This document shows, in pieces, positions 26,433 to 34,552 of a DNA stretch of 64,000 nucleotides (position 1 is the stretch's first letter; the number at the start of each line of letters is the position of its first letter). The notes under the pieces are model-generated. The model worked only from the letters and a program-made list of their open reading frames with translations. It was not told the origin of the DNA and made no database searches. The DNA is from CAVZCC01 sp963773765. GTDB lineage: Bacteria; Actinomycetota; Acidimicrobiia; Acidimicrobiales; Microtrichaceae. A program made the position numbers and the translations under genes. The stretch is taken from the NCBI GenBank assembly GCA_963773765.1, contig CAVZCC010000005.1, positions 124,001 to 188,000 of the forward strand, read 5' to 3'.

Positions 26433-27578
26433 CGCATAGAACTGGGCGGCGCCGCCGTAGGCGTGGCCGAGGGCCACCCGGGCGCCGTCGACCTGGTGGT
26501 CGCCGGCGGTGCCGCGGACCTGCATGGCGGCCTCGCCGAAGCGGATCATGCCGGAGGCACCGATCGGGTTGGTCGACAGCACGCCGCCCGAGCAGTTCAC
26601 CGGCAGGTCGCCGGTCATCTGCGTGGCGCCGGACTCGGTCATCCTCCACCCCTCGCCCTCCGGCGCGAACCCGAGGTTCTCCAGCCACATCGGCTCGTAC
26701 CAGGAGAACGGGACGTACATCTCCACCACGTCCACCTGGGCCCGCGGGTCGGTGATGCCGGCCTGGGCGAACACGTCGGCCGCACACTCCTTGCCGGCAT
26801 CCGGGGTGATCTGGTCCCGGCCCGCGGCCGTGGCGGGCTCGGACCGCATGGCCGTACCGTGGATCCACGCCGGCGGCACACCCGACGACGCGGCCGACGC
26901 CTCCGCGGCGGACTCCGACGCCAGCACCATGGCGATGGCGCCGTCGGAGGACGGGCACGTCTCCGCGTAGCGGATCGGCTCCCACAACATGAACGACTCC
27001 TTGATGGAGTCATAGGTGATGTCGGGCTCGTGGAGGTGCGCGTACGGGTTCTTCAGCGCGTTGAGCCGGTCCTTGAGGGCCACCAGGATGCCGATGTCGT
27101 CCGGAGCTTCGGAGCGGCGCATGTACTCCCGGATGAACGGTGCGAAGTAGCCACCGGCACCGGCCACCAGCTGCTGCTGGAACGGGATGGGGAACGACAG
27201 GGCCCACATCGCCTCGGACACCGACTGCTGCTGCCAGCCGATGGTGAGCACCCGGTCGTGCACGCCCGACTCCACGTGGGAGGCGGCCACGATGGCGGTC
27301 GACCCACCGACCGACCCCGCGGTGTGCACCCGGAACAGCGGCTTGCCCACCGCACCCAGCGCCTCGGCCAGGTAGGTCTCGGGCATCATCATGCCCTCGA
27401 AGAAGTCGGGGGCCTTGCCCACCACGACGGCATCGATGTCGTCCATCGTCATGTGGGCGTCGGCCAACGCCCGGTACACCGCCTCACGGAGGAGGCCGGG
27501 CAGGGAGACGTCACCCCGCACCGACGCGTACTTGGTCTGGCCGACGCCGACCACGGCCACTCGGTTGGCACCCATCAC
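26403..27578 (-). CDS. Thiolase-fold lipid-transfer protein, Ltp3-like
   Basis: A 391-residue SCP-x/thiolase-fold protein. Start RVAVVGVGQTKYASVRGD and the C-terminal NCSGGVLSTNPIGASGMIRF are family signatures. Where active thiolases have the nucleophilic Cys (NxCASG) the sequence reads VHTAGSVGGST, and the catalytic His of GHPxGASG is Asn here (TNPIGASG), so normal thiolysis is unlikely. Length agrees with my recollection of mycobacterial Ltp3 (Rv3523). Paired with DUF35 proteins, such proteins act in steroid side-chain removal (Ltp2 is a retro-aldolase). It is the last gene of the operon and overlaps the previous one by 4 bases. Confidence 0.85.
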   Translation of the reverse strand: MMGANRVAVVGVGQTKYASVRGDVSLPGLLREAVYRALADAHMTMDDIDAVVVGKAPDFFEGMMMPETYLAEALGAVGKPLFRVHTAGSVGGSTAIVAASHVESGVHDRVLTIGWQQQSVSEAMWALSFPIPFQQQLVAGAGGYFAPFIREYMRRSEAPDDIGILVALKDRLNALKNPYAHLHEPDITYDSIKESFMLWEPIRYAETCPSSDGAIAMVLASESAAEASAASSGVPPAWIHGTAMRSEPATAAGRDQITPDAGKECAADVFAQAGITDPRAQVDVVEMYVPFSWYEPMWLENLGFAPEGEGWRMTESGATQMTGDLPVNCSGGVLSTNPIGASGMIRFGEAAMQVRGTAGDHQVDGARVALGHAYGGAAQFYAMWVVGADKP

Positions 27579-28636
27579 TCACCCTCCAGGACGGCCACGA
27601 GGTTCTGCTGCAACAGGTGACCGCTGGTGGCCTGGGCCACACCGCGGTCGGCGGCGCCGCCGGAGATCCGGTCCGCCACCTCGGCGATGCGGATGAGCCC
27701 GGCGGCCATCATCGGATTGGCGGCCAGGGGGCCGCCGGACGGGTTCACGTCCACGTCGCCGCCCAGCCCCAGCTCGGTGCGCACGATCTTCTCCTGGTGG
27801 GTGAAGGGTGCGTGCAGCTCGGCCACGTCGACCGGCCCGTCGCCCACGCCGGCCCTGGCCGCGGCCACGGCGATCGACGGGGCCCGGGTCAGGTCCCGGG
27901 CGCCGAAGTTGTGGCTGTCGACCCGGTGGTCGATGCCACGGATCCAGGCCGGCCGGTCCGACCACTCCCGGGCCCGGTCCCCCGCCGCCAGCACCACCGC
28001 CACGCCACCGTCGGTGATGGGCGGGCAGTCGTGGACGTGCAGGGGATCGGAGAGGTAGTCGGCGCCCAGCAGGTCGTCCACCGACGGCGAGCCCTGCAGT
28101 TGGGCATGGGGGTTGGTGGCCGCGGCGGAACGGTTGCGGTGGGCGATCTCCGCCATCTCCCGCTCCGTGATGGCGCCGGCGTCCAACATGGCCCGGGCCT
28201 GGAGGCCGGCCATGGCCACCGAGTCCGGCCACAGGGGGCCGTAGTAGTACGGGTCCAGCTGCCGGGACAGCACCCGGGGCAGGTCACCGGGTGACGCCTT
28301 GGAGTAGCTGTACACCAGCGCGGTGTCGGCGTGGCCGGCCTGGATCTTCAGCCAGGCCTCGTACAGCGCCCACGCCCCGTCCATCTCCACGTGGCTCTCC
28401 ACGATGGGGGGCCAGGCGCCGACGGCGTCCAGGGTCATCACGAAGCTGAACGCCTGGCCGGCCAGGTAGTCCGAACTGCCCGAGACGGTGAACCCGATCT
28501 CGGAGATGCCGCCGACCTCGTCCAGGACCTCGCGGATGACGGGCTGGATCAGCTCGACCTCGTTGAGCTCGGTGGCGGACCGGCGGTGGTCGGTCTGGGC
28601 GGTGGCGACGACGGCGACGTCACGGGCGGCCATCAC
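27575..28636 (-). CDS. Thiolase-fold lipid-transfer protein, Ltp4-like
   Basis: A 353-residue thiolase-fold protein, short for a thiolase but close to the length I recall for Ltp4 (Rv3522). Begins DVAVVATAQTDHRR. The usual Cys region reads IVESHVEMDGAWALYEAWLK with no Cys, and the C-terminal loop is NPSGGPLAANPMMAAGLIR, again without the GHP His. It is therefore probably not a classical thiolase; a CoA-ester aldolase or a structural partner for the Ltp3-like protein is likelier. It overlaps its neighbours by 4 bases on both sides (ATGA type), consistent with a fixed-stoichiometry complex. Confidence 0.82.
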   Translation of the reverse strand: MMAARDVAVVATAQTDHRRSATELNEVELIQPVIREVLDEVGGISEIGFTVSGSSDYLAGQAFSFVMTLDAVGAWPPIVESHVEMDGAWALYEAWLKIQAGHADTALVYSYSKASPGDLPRVLSRQLDPYYYGPLWPDSVAMAGLQARAMLDAGAITEREMAEIAHRNRSAAATNPHAQLQGSPSVDDLLGADYLSDPLHVHDCPPITDGGVAVVLAAGDRAREWSDRPAWIRGIDHRVDSHNFGARDLTRAPSIAVAAARAGVGDGPVDVAELHAPFTHQEKIVRTELGLGGDVDVNPSGGPLAANPMMAAGLIRIAEVADRISGGAADRGVAQATSGHLLQQNLVAVLEGE

Positions 28637-29211
28637 ATGTGTCCCTTCAGCTGTTCGGCGGGCACGTCGGGCTCGTCGATCGGGCGCCAGTACCTGATGT
28701 TCTCCATCGACGTCGTGAGCTCGGCGTCATCGACCCACACCGGCTCGACCCGCATGCCGATGCGGACCTGGTCGTGGGGGATCTCCTGGACCGTGCCGTA
28801 CAACGACACCGCGGCGCCGTCGGGCAGGAACAGCGCGGACACGAACGGCGTGGGTGGGGCGTTCACCCCGAAGCCGATGTGCACGACGCAGAACGAGGTG
28901 ATGGTCGCCCTGGGCCCGACCTCGACCTGCTCGGTCGTGCGCAGGCCGGACACCGGCGACACACCACGGGGCGGGACGTAGACGTCGCCCGTGGCGGGGC
29001 AGCGCTCGCCCAGGATCTTCTTGTCGGCCAGGCCCCGCAGGAAGCGGGACTGGGCCAGGCCCGGCGTGTAGTCGTACTGCATGGCGGCGGGGACCCGGAG
29101 CCGCTGCACCGGCTCGGCCCCACCCAGGTCCGGGACGGTGGGCTGGGGCTGGGACCAGAGCCCGTCGGGCAACGTCGAGACGCTGCGGTCGGTGTCGTCG
29201 TGGGCGCTCAT
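28633..29211 (-). CDS. DUF35 OB-fold protein (192 aa)
   Basis: A 192-residue acyl-CoA-associated DUF35 protein. The zinc-ribbon region is degenerate (ILGERCPATGDVYVPPRG, one Cys), followed by the OB-fold: GPRATITSFCVVHIGFG, FVSALFLPDGAAVSLYGTVQ and GMRVEPVWVDD. DUF35 partners dock CoA substrates for thiolase-fold aldolases (ChsH2-Ltp2) or hydratases. A 45-residue N-terminal extension (SQPQPTVPDLGGAEPVQRLR) is additional to the fold. The gene overlaps both neighbours by 4 bases. Confidence 0.82.
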   Translation of the reverse strand: MSAHDDTDRSVSTLPDGLWSQPQPTVPDLGGAEPVQRLRVPAAMQYDYTPGLAQSRFLRGLADKKILGERCPATGDVYVPPRGVSPVSGLRTTEQVEVGPRATITSFCVVHIGFGVNAPPTPFVSALFLPDGAAVSLYGTVQEIPHDQVRIGMRVEPVWVDDAELTTSMENIRYWRPIDEPDVPAEQLKGHM

Positions 29212-29672
29212 GCCGCACCTCCGGCCAGCTCGAAGCAGGCGATGTCGGTGATCATTCCCTCGGGCTCCTCGGCCCAGCGGATGCGGACCCGGGCCCCGGT
29301 GCTGACCGCTTCCGGGCCGGGGGCGTCCAGGGCATGGAGCATCGCGGTGTCGGCACCGTCCAGCTGCACCAGCGCCAGGGCGTGCGGCGTGGCGAGCGCC
29401 TGGCCGTCACGCACGCCGGAGACCCAGCTCCACGAGGTGATCGTGCCCTCGGTGCCGACCTCGACCATCTCGGTCAGCGGCTCACCGGTGGCGGGGTCGT
29501 ACTCGACGGGTGGGCACACCACCCGGCCGTCAGCACCCCGGATGCCCAGCACCCGCCGGTCCCGCAGCGCGGTGAGGAACGCGCCGATGACCGGACCGGT
29601 CGTGCGCATGAAGCCGTACTCGATGACGAGCGGCGCGTGGAGCAGGTCCTCGCCGCCGGCTGAGTCGTTCAC
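29208..29672 (-). CDS. DUF35 OB-fold protein (154 aa)
   Basis: A 154-residue DUF35 protein, first gene of the operon. The zinc-ribbon part is reduced (VLGIRGADGRVVCPPVEYDP) and the OB-fold follows (GTEGTITSWSWVSGV, HALALVQLDGADTAMLHALD, GARVRIRWAEEPEG). In M. tuberculosis the gene beside ltp4 (Rv3521, as I recall about 300 residues) encodes one longer DUF35 protein; here the function seems split over two genes. The start at 29672 is 60 bases from the KstR-like site. Confidence 0.82.
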   Translation of the reverse strand: MNDSAGGEDLLHAPLVIEYGFMRTTGPVIGAFLTALRDRRVLGIRGADGRVVCPPVEYDPATGEPLTEMVEVGTEGTITSWSWVSGVRDGQALATPHALALVQLDGADTAMLHALDAPGPEAVSTGARVRIRWAEEPEGMITDIACFELAGGAA

Positions 29673-29730
29673 GTGTGACCCCCCTGAGCCTCGTGGCCCC
29701 GGGTCCGGCCCGGGGATGCCGGGCCGGAGA

Positions 29731-29746
29731 CTAGAACACGTTCTCG
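29731..29746. promoter_or_regulatory. KstR-like operator, site 2
   Basis: TAGAACACGTTCTC (29732-29745) matches TnnAACnnGTTnnA at all but the last base and is a near-perfect palindrome. It lies about 60 bases upstream of the first gene of the DUF35/thiolase operon (minus strand). Confidence 0.65.
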
Positions 29747-29773
29747 TTTCTGGGAAACCGGGGGGCGACCCGG

Positions 29774-29843
29774 CCCACGGGTCGCGTCGACCATCCCACG
29801 GGTCGACTCAGTCGACCCATCCCACGGGTCGACTCAGTCGACC
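29774..29843. repeat. Three tandem repeats carrying a hairpin and a stop codon
   Basis: Units beginning CCCACGGGTCG at 29774, 29795 and 29821 (21-26 bases). The last two contain the palindrome GGTCGACTCAGTCGACC. The last unit includes the stop of the nitrobindin-like gene at 29834; the other two are downstream copies and could act as serial terminators. Confidence 0.85.
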
Positions 29844-30397
29844 TTGCGCAGCACGTTCTTGTCGGTGTGGTTGAAGAGCTCGTCGAACTCCTTCATCTTC
29901 AGCACCGACACCTCGTCGTAGGTGAACGTGCCGTCACCGATCTTCACCACGCACTCGTAGCGCACCGTGGATGCGTTGGTGGACAGGTACTTGTTCTCCA
30001 GGATCCCGTACACCGGGTCACCCAGTTCCGCGGTGAGGGTGAACTCCCGGGCATCCGGCTCGGCGGTGGCCGCGGCCAGCACCACCGTGCCGCGGGGCAC
30101 CATGAACGCCCGCATCACGGTCCTGGAGTCCGCGCACCACAGCCAGTAGCCGACCTCGGTGTGGAACGGGTCGACCTCGTCGTTCCGCCACGCCGCCATG
30201 CGGTAGTCCAGCCCGTAGAGCTTCTGCGAACCGTTGTCCACGGGCCCGAACGGGCTGAACGTCAGGCGCTCCCGGTACACGGTGTCGGCGGACTCGCCCT
30301 CCTCGTGGTGGAACGAGAAGTCCACCCCTCCCTCACCCTCCCAGGTGCCGACCAACGGCTCGAGGGGCCCCAGCTTGTCGAACTCGGTGAACGCCAT
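29834..30397 (-). CDS. Nitrobindin-like heme-binding beta-barrel protein
   Basis: A 187-residue protein. LGPLEPLVGTWEGEG near the N-terminus is the GTWxGxG signature of the THAP4/nitrobindin beta-barrel family, and FTYDEVSVLKMKEFDELFNH at the C-terminus matches the closing strand and helix. A conserved heme-ligand His is not obvious, so heme binding is not assured; lipid binding (FABP-like) is the alternative. ATG at 30397 is preceded by GAAGGACC and fits the fold. The frame runs on upstream, antisense to other genes, without domain features. Confidence 0.78.
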   Translation of the reverse strand: MAFTEFDKLGPLEPLVGTWEGEGGVDFSFHHEEGESADTVYRERLTFSPFGPVDNGSQKLYGLDYRMAAWRNDEVDPFHTEVGYWLWCADSRTVMRAFMVPRGTVVLAAATAEPDAREFTLTAELGDPVYGILENKYLSTNASTVRYECVVKIGDGTFTYDEVSVLKMKEFDELFNHTDKNVLRKVD

Positions 30398-30450
30398 GGA
30401 AACGGTCCTTCTCTCACTCCCGCCTCGGACGGCGGTTCGTGGGCCCGATG

Positions 30451-31131
30451 CTACGACGGGCCGCGAAGCACTCCCGCCACCAGGCGCCGGGCCCGACCCC
30501 GTGCCGCCCCCAGGTGGCGGTCGGCGCCGGACAGGAGGGCCTCCGCGTCCAGGCCCGCTTCCTCCAACTGGTCCAGGTCGTCGGTGAGCCAGGCCTCCAG
30601 CACCGAGCGGTCGGCCTCCGGATGGAACTGCAGGCCGAGGTTGGCCCGGAGCCGGAAGGCCTGGGGGCCGGCCACGGACCGGGCCAGCTCGCGGGCTCCC
30701 TCGGGCACCGAGAAGGCATCGAAGTGCCACTGCAGCCACGGCCCGGGTTCGATCACCGGGTCGGCGGGCTCCACCTCGAACCAGCCGATCTCCGGGTGCG
30801 GGGTGGGCGCGACGGAGCCACCGAGGGCGGTGGACAGGATCTGCCCGCCGAAGCACAGCCCGAGCACCGGCACGCCGGCCCGGTCCGCGTCGCGGATGAA
30901 CTGCAGTTCCGGTTGGACCCAGTGGGCCACCCGGTCGTCGTAGACCGACCAGCGGGACCCGTACAGCACCACCAGGTCGAACCCGGACGGGTCGGGGAAG
31001 GAGGTCGACCCCGCCGGCCCCGGTCCGCCGCACACCTGGTGCACCACCGCCTCGACCCCTCGGTCGGACAGCGCCTCCCCCACCAGGCCCGGGAGCGAGT
31101 TGGCGTCGTGGTGGACGTGCAGGGCGCGCAT
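30451..31131 (-). CDS. Class I glutamine amidotransferase
   Basis: A 226-residue GMP-synthase-like amidotransferase. The nucleophile elbow is VPVLGLCFGGQILSTALGGS (Cys), and the catalytic His-x-Glu is in LGLQFHPEADRSVL. FDLVVLYGSRWSVYDD near residue 55 is the usual first glycine loop. It stands alone without a synthetase domain, so the acceptor is unknown. Length matches the stand-alone YfeJ/GuaA-like group. ATG at 31131 is immediately preceded by the promoter-like element at 31137-31156. Confidence 0.9.
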   Translation of the reverse strand: MRALHVHHDANSLPGLVGEALSDRGVEAVVHQVCGGPGPAGSTSFPDPSGFDLVVLYGSRWSVYDDRVAHWVQPELQFIRDADRAGVPVLGLCFGGQILSTALGGSVAPTPHPEIGWFEVEPADPVIEPGPWLQWHFDAFSVPEGARELARSVAGPQAFRLRANLGLQFHPEADRSVLEAWLTDDLDQLEEAGLDAEALLSGADRHLGAARGRARRLVAGVLRGPS

Positions 31132-31136
31132 GGGCC

Positions 31137-31156
31137 CAGTCTGCCCACCCTGCGGG
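31137..31156 (-). promoter_or_regulatory. Promoter-like element shared with the CDF gene
   Basis: Read on the minus strand, CCCGCAGGGTGGGCAGACTG ends 5 nt before the ATG of the amidotransferase gene. Almost the same string (CCCGCAGTGGGCAGACTG) stands 5 nt before the ATG at 38797. CAGACT could be a -10 box for a leaderless transcript. Confidence 0.45.
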
Positions 31157-31175
31157 AGGGGTCCTGACCGGGGGC

Positions 31176-32135
31176 TCAGCGACGGCGGCCCGAGTCGGGG
31201 TCGACCATCATCGAGGCCGCGTCCACGGCCACCAGGTCGTTGCCGGTGATGGTGGCCAGGCCTCGCAGGCCGTCGTTGTCCCACCGCTCGTCGGGAGCGC
31301 CGGACAGGTACCACGACGACCCGTTGTCGGCCAGGATCATGCCGTGGACCTTGAGCGCCTCGGCCACCACCCGGGCCTGCGGCGCCAGGCGTGAGGTGTC
31401 GAAGTCGGCCCGCAGCCGGAACCACGCCCCCATGGGCGGCAGGTCCGGGTTGGTGTTGGAGCTGGCGAAGTGACGGGCCGGCCACAGGTAGGCCCGCTGG
31501 GTGACCGGCGCGGTGAAGCGGACGGGGTGGTCGATCCGACCGGCCGCCACCTCCTCGTAGCGCACCAGACCGGGCAGCACCGGCAGGCCGGCCGCGTCGG
31601 ACGAGGTCCAGCCGTCCGGCCGCAGGGCGTTGGAGCGCAGGTCCCACACCGCCCCGGAGCCGGCGGCCCATGACCCGTCGGGCCGGAGGTCGCCCGCGTA
31701 GACCTCGTAGAGGATGCAGTTCGCGTTGTCCACCACCAGGACGTGGTGGTCCCCACCCGACTCCACCGGAGCGTCCCGCGGGATGGGGTAGGGGCCGGGG
31801 TCGCTCTCATCGGCGTAGTCGAAGCTGATCGGGACACGGGCCTGGCCGGCGCCCACGCTCGTCCACGGGATGCCGATGGTCCCTCCGTTCCAGAGGCCGG
31901 AGCCGAAGTCCGCCTTGAGGCCCTTGGTGGCCCCGATGGCGTTGCGCCAGGCCGTGGAGCGGGGGTGCACGGCGAGCCCCGACACATCGGCGTGCCACAC
32001 GCTGTCGGCCGGGAACATGGGACAGGCCCCGATGGAGCCACCACTGGGACGGCTCCCGGGTGCGGCACCGCACGCCGCCACCACCAGGGCGGCCGTCACC
32101 ACACCGCTGAGCATCCACCGTCGTCCGTGCACCAT
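31176..32135 (-). CDS. Secreted lipoprotein, conserved, unknown function
   Basis: A 319-residue protein. The N-terminus MVHGRRWMLSGVVTAALVVA ends in a lipobox AAC (Cys about residue 22). The mature part starts ACPMFPADSVWHADVSGLAV and contains DFGSGLWNGGTIGIPWTSVG, HHVLVVDNANCILYEVYAGD and GLPVLPGLVRYEEVAAGRI. I know this layout from large families of secreted bacterial proteins of undefined function with conserved Asp/His residues. ATG at 32135 gives the only sensible signal peptide, with GGGGACGG upstream. It is followed by the amidotransferase gene. Confidence 0.8.
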   Translation of the reverse strand: MVHGRRWMLSGVVTAALVVAACGAAPGSRPSGGSIGACPMFPADSVWHADVSGLAVHPRSTAWRNAIGATKGLKADFGSGLWNGGTIGIPWTSVGAGQARVPISFDYADESDPGPYPIPRDAPVESGGDHHVLVVDNANCILYEVYAGDLRPDGSWAAGSGAVWDLRSNALRPDGWTSSDAAGLPVLPGLVRYEEVAAGRIDHPVRFTAPVTQRAYLWPARHFASSNTNPDLPPMGAWFRLRADFDTSRLAPQARVVAEALKVHGMILADNGSSWYLSGAPDERWDNDGLRGLATITGNDLVAVDAASMMVDPDSGRRR

Positions 32136-32266
32136 GGCCACCGTCCCCGTTCGGTCCCCCGCCCTATCGGCACGGCGGGGGTGCGGCCTTGATCGCCACC
32201 GACCGACGCCGCCCCTGACCCCGCTGCCCGCGGCCCGCGGCCAGACCTGCGTCACCGATCGGGTCG

Positions 32267-33766
32267 TCAGCCCGAAAAGTGCCGCAGGAACGCCTGGGCG
32301 GGTGCCGCTAGGGCCCCACCGCGCCCTGCGTCCTTCGTCGGCTGGTCCGCCCGGGCGGGCCAGCCGGTGAGGGACGGCAGGAGGGCACGGAACGACCGGT
32401 CCCGCAGACAGCCCCACCAGACCCCGGCGCCGTAGGCGGCGTCGTCGGCCAGGGCCAGCGCCGCGAACCGGGCCGGGTCCAGCCCGGCGCCACGACCCCC
32501 GGACACCCAGGCATCGGCCACCACCACGGCCGCACTGGCGGCCAGCACCCGGCGGGCACGGCGCGACACCAGCCCGGCACAGACCGCCACCGGCCACCAC
32601 ACCCGCACCACGGCCCGGGCCAGGAGCCGGCCTGCCCCCAGGTGGCCCAGCGCGGCAAGGCGCACGGACTCCCCCACCGGGACATCGGGCAGGCGGCGGG
32701 GCAACGCCGCGACCGATCCCGCGGCCACCGTCGCTCCCAGCACCGGATGGCCTGCCGCCACCGCGGCCCAGGACCCGGCGCTCCACGGCGAGCAGGACAC
32801 CGGTGCGACCAGTCCGGGGTGCCGGGCATCGAGGGCCGCGGCCGAGGTGCCGTAGTCGAACCGCTGCCGGAGCCAGGACACGGGATCCGGTCGCACCTCG
32901 TGGTGGACCTCGGCCGACGGCTCGTAGCGGACCCGCCACCCGGACCCCACCAGTCGCCAGGCCAGGTCGACGTCCTCCCCCATGCGGAGGCCGGGGTCGA
33001 AGCCCCCGACCTGGTCGTAGGCGTCCCGACGCAGCACCACCCCGGCCGCCGGCACGTAGGCGATGCGGGTCCGGGGCGCGACCCGGCCCGGCACCGGGCC
33101 CAGGTCCAGCGGCGAGCGCACGGCGTCGTACCGGTCGAGTGCTCCCGGTGACCGGCCGGGGACGGGGTTGCGGGCCCGGACGCGGGCGGCCACGGCGCCG
33201 ACACGGTCATCAGCGAAGTGCCCGAGCAGCGGTCCCAGCCATCCCGGCGTGACCACGCAGTCGCTGTCCAGCACCGCCACCAGCGGCGTGCGGACGCGGG
33301 CGATCCCGTCGGACCGCGCCACACCCGGACCTCCCGACCGCTCGCGACGGACCAGCTCCGCACCGTGGGCCGCCGCCACACGGGCGTGCGCGGCGGCATC
33401 GGAGGAGGCGTCGTCGACCACCACCACCGCCGCCGGCAGGTCGGCCGGGTCCCGGGCACCGGCCTCCGCCACCGACCGCAACAGGCGGTCCAGGCCGTCG
33501 GCCCGGTCCCGTACCGGGACCACGACCGTCACGTCGGTGCCGGCGAACGGTCCCACCTCCGGCCGGGGGTGCAGGACGCCGGCCTCCACCAATCGGCCCA
33601 GCATCCGGATCCGGGCCGGCGACGGTGCGACGTCGCCCCCGGTGACCGCCTCCTCCACCACGGCCCGCCCCGCGGCCGTGAGCCGGAACAGCCGCAACGG
33701 CGAGCCACCGATGAGCACGCGGCCCTCCGCGGTCCGTCGGACCGACGGGTCGACCAGGTACCGCAC
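32267..33766 (-). CDS. mftF: Mycofactocin glycosyltransferase MftF
   Basis: A 499-residue family 2 glycosyltransferase. The N-terminal 75 residues (MRYLVDPSVRRTAEGRVLIG) form a PqqD/winged-helix-like region as in MftF proteins. The GT-A domain follows: VTVVVPVRDRADGLDRLL, VVVVDDASSD, LVAVLDSDCVV (DxD) and GEDVDLAWRLVGSGW. The C-terminus has hydrophobic stretches that may anchor it. MftF adds a glucose chain to the mature mycofactocin core. GTG at 33766 follows the SDR stop by 9 bases with GGGGG as ribosome-binding site. It is the last gene of the island. Confidence 0.9.
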   Translation of the reverse strand: MRYLVDPSVRRTAEGRVLIGGSPLRLFRLTAAGRAVVEEAVTGGDVAPSPARIRMLGRLVEAGVLHPRPEVGPFAGTDVTVVVPVRDRADGLDRLLRSVAEAGARDPADLPAAVVVVDDASSDAAAHARVAAAHGAELVRRERSGGPGVARSDGIARVRTPLVAVLDSDCVVTPGWLGPLLGHFADDRVGAVAARVRARNPVPGRSPGALDRYDAVRSPLDLGPVPGRVAPRTRIAYVPAAGVVLRRDAYDQVGGFDPGLRMGEDVDLAWRLVGSGWRVRYEPSAEVHHEVRPDPVSWLRQRFDYGTSAAALDARHPGLVAPVSCSPWSAGSWAAVAAGHPVLGATVAAGSVAALPRRLPDVPVGESVRLAALGHLGAGRLLARAVVRVWWPVAVCAGLVSRRARRVLAASAAVVVADAWVSGGRGAGLDPARFAALALADDAAYGAGVWWGCLRDRSFRALLPSLTGWPARADQPTKDAGRGGALAAPAQAFLRHFSG

Positions 33767-33775
33767 CGGTGCCCC

Positions 33776-34552
33776 CTAGATCGCCGTCATGCCGCCGTCG
33801 ACGGCGACCACCGAGCCGGTGACGCCGGACGCTCCGGGCGAGCAGAGCCAGGACACGGCATCGGCCACCTCGTCGGGGTGCAGCAGGCGCCGGTTGGCGT
33901 GGTGCACGGCGAACTCCTCCGGAGCGCCCAGCCCGTACACCGCGGCGGACGCCCCCAGGATGGCGGTGTCGGTGGAACCCGGGGCCACGGCGTTGGCGGT
34001 GACGCCGGAGTCGGCCAACTCACCGGCCAGGCTGCGGACCAGGCCGACCACCGCGTGCTTGGACGCGGCGTAGGCACCCATCGAGGGAGTTCCCCGGCTC
34101 CCGGCCGCGGAGGCCACGGCCACGAACCGACCCCGCCTGGGCTCCGCCGCTCCCAGCAACAGGGGAACCGCGGCCCGGATCACGTTGAACACCCCGGTGA
34201 CGTTGACGTCGAACACCGCACGCCACGCCGACTCCGGCATGGACCACAGCGGTGAGCCGCCCCAGACCACGCCCGCCGCGCACACGACCGCCTCCAGGCC
34301 GGCCAGGGGCCCCACGGCGTCGCTCACGGCACGGCCGTCCCGCACGTCCAGCACCAGGGCCCGGGCATCCGGTCCGCACGCCTCCACCGTGGATGCCAGG
34401 TCCTCCGGCGTGGCCAGCGGGTAGTCCAGGGACGGATCGTCGGCGCACAGGTCGGCGCACACCACGGCGAATCCGTCGAGCGCGAGCCGGCGGGCGGTGG
34501 CGGCACCGATCCCGCGGGCAGCACCGGTGACGAGGGCGACGGGGCTGCTCAC
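33776..34552 (-). CDS. Mycofactocin-associated SDR oxidoreductase
   Basis: A 258-residue short-chain dehydrogenase: VALVTGAARGIGAATARRLA, AAGVVWGGSPLWSMPES, MGAYAASKHAVVGL (Tyr-x3-Lys) and VVAVDGGMTAI. The insert after the second strand (DDPSLDYPLATPEDLASTVE) is typical of SDRs coupled to mycofactocin, which hold their NAD tightly and pass electrons to the peptide cofactor. GTG at 34552 overlaps the mftE stop by 4 bases (GTGA). It lies between mftE and mftF, a common position for this subgroup. Confidence 0.88.
   Translation of the reverse strand: MSSPVALVTGAARGIGAATARRLALDGFAVVCADLCADDPSLDYPLATPEDLASTVEACGPDARALVLDVRDGRAVSDAVGPLAGLEAVVCAAGVVWGGSPLWSMPESAWRAVFDVNVTGVFNVIRAAVPLLLGAAEPRRGRFVAVASAAGSRGTPSMGAYAASKHAVVGLVRSLAGELADSGVTANAVAPGSTDTAILGASAAVYGLGAPEEFAVHHANRRLLHPDEVADAVSWLCSPGASGVTGSVVAVDGGMTAI

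Noticed and set aside
32136..32939. Upstream extension of the lipoprotein frame into mftF
   Set aside because: The signal peptide with lipobox starts at 32135; the upstream part is Arg/Gly-rich shadow of the glycosyltransferase.
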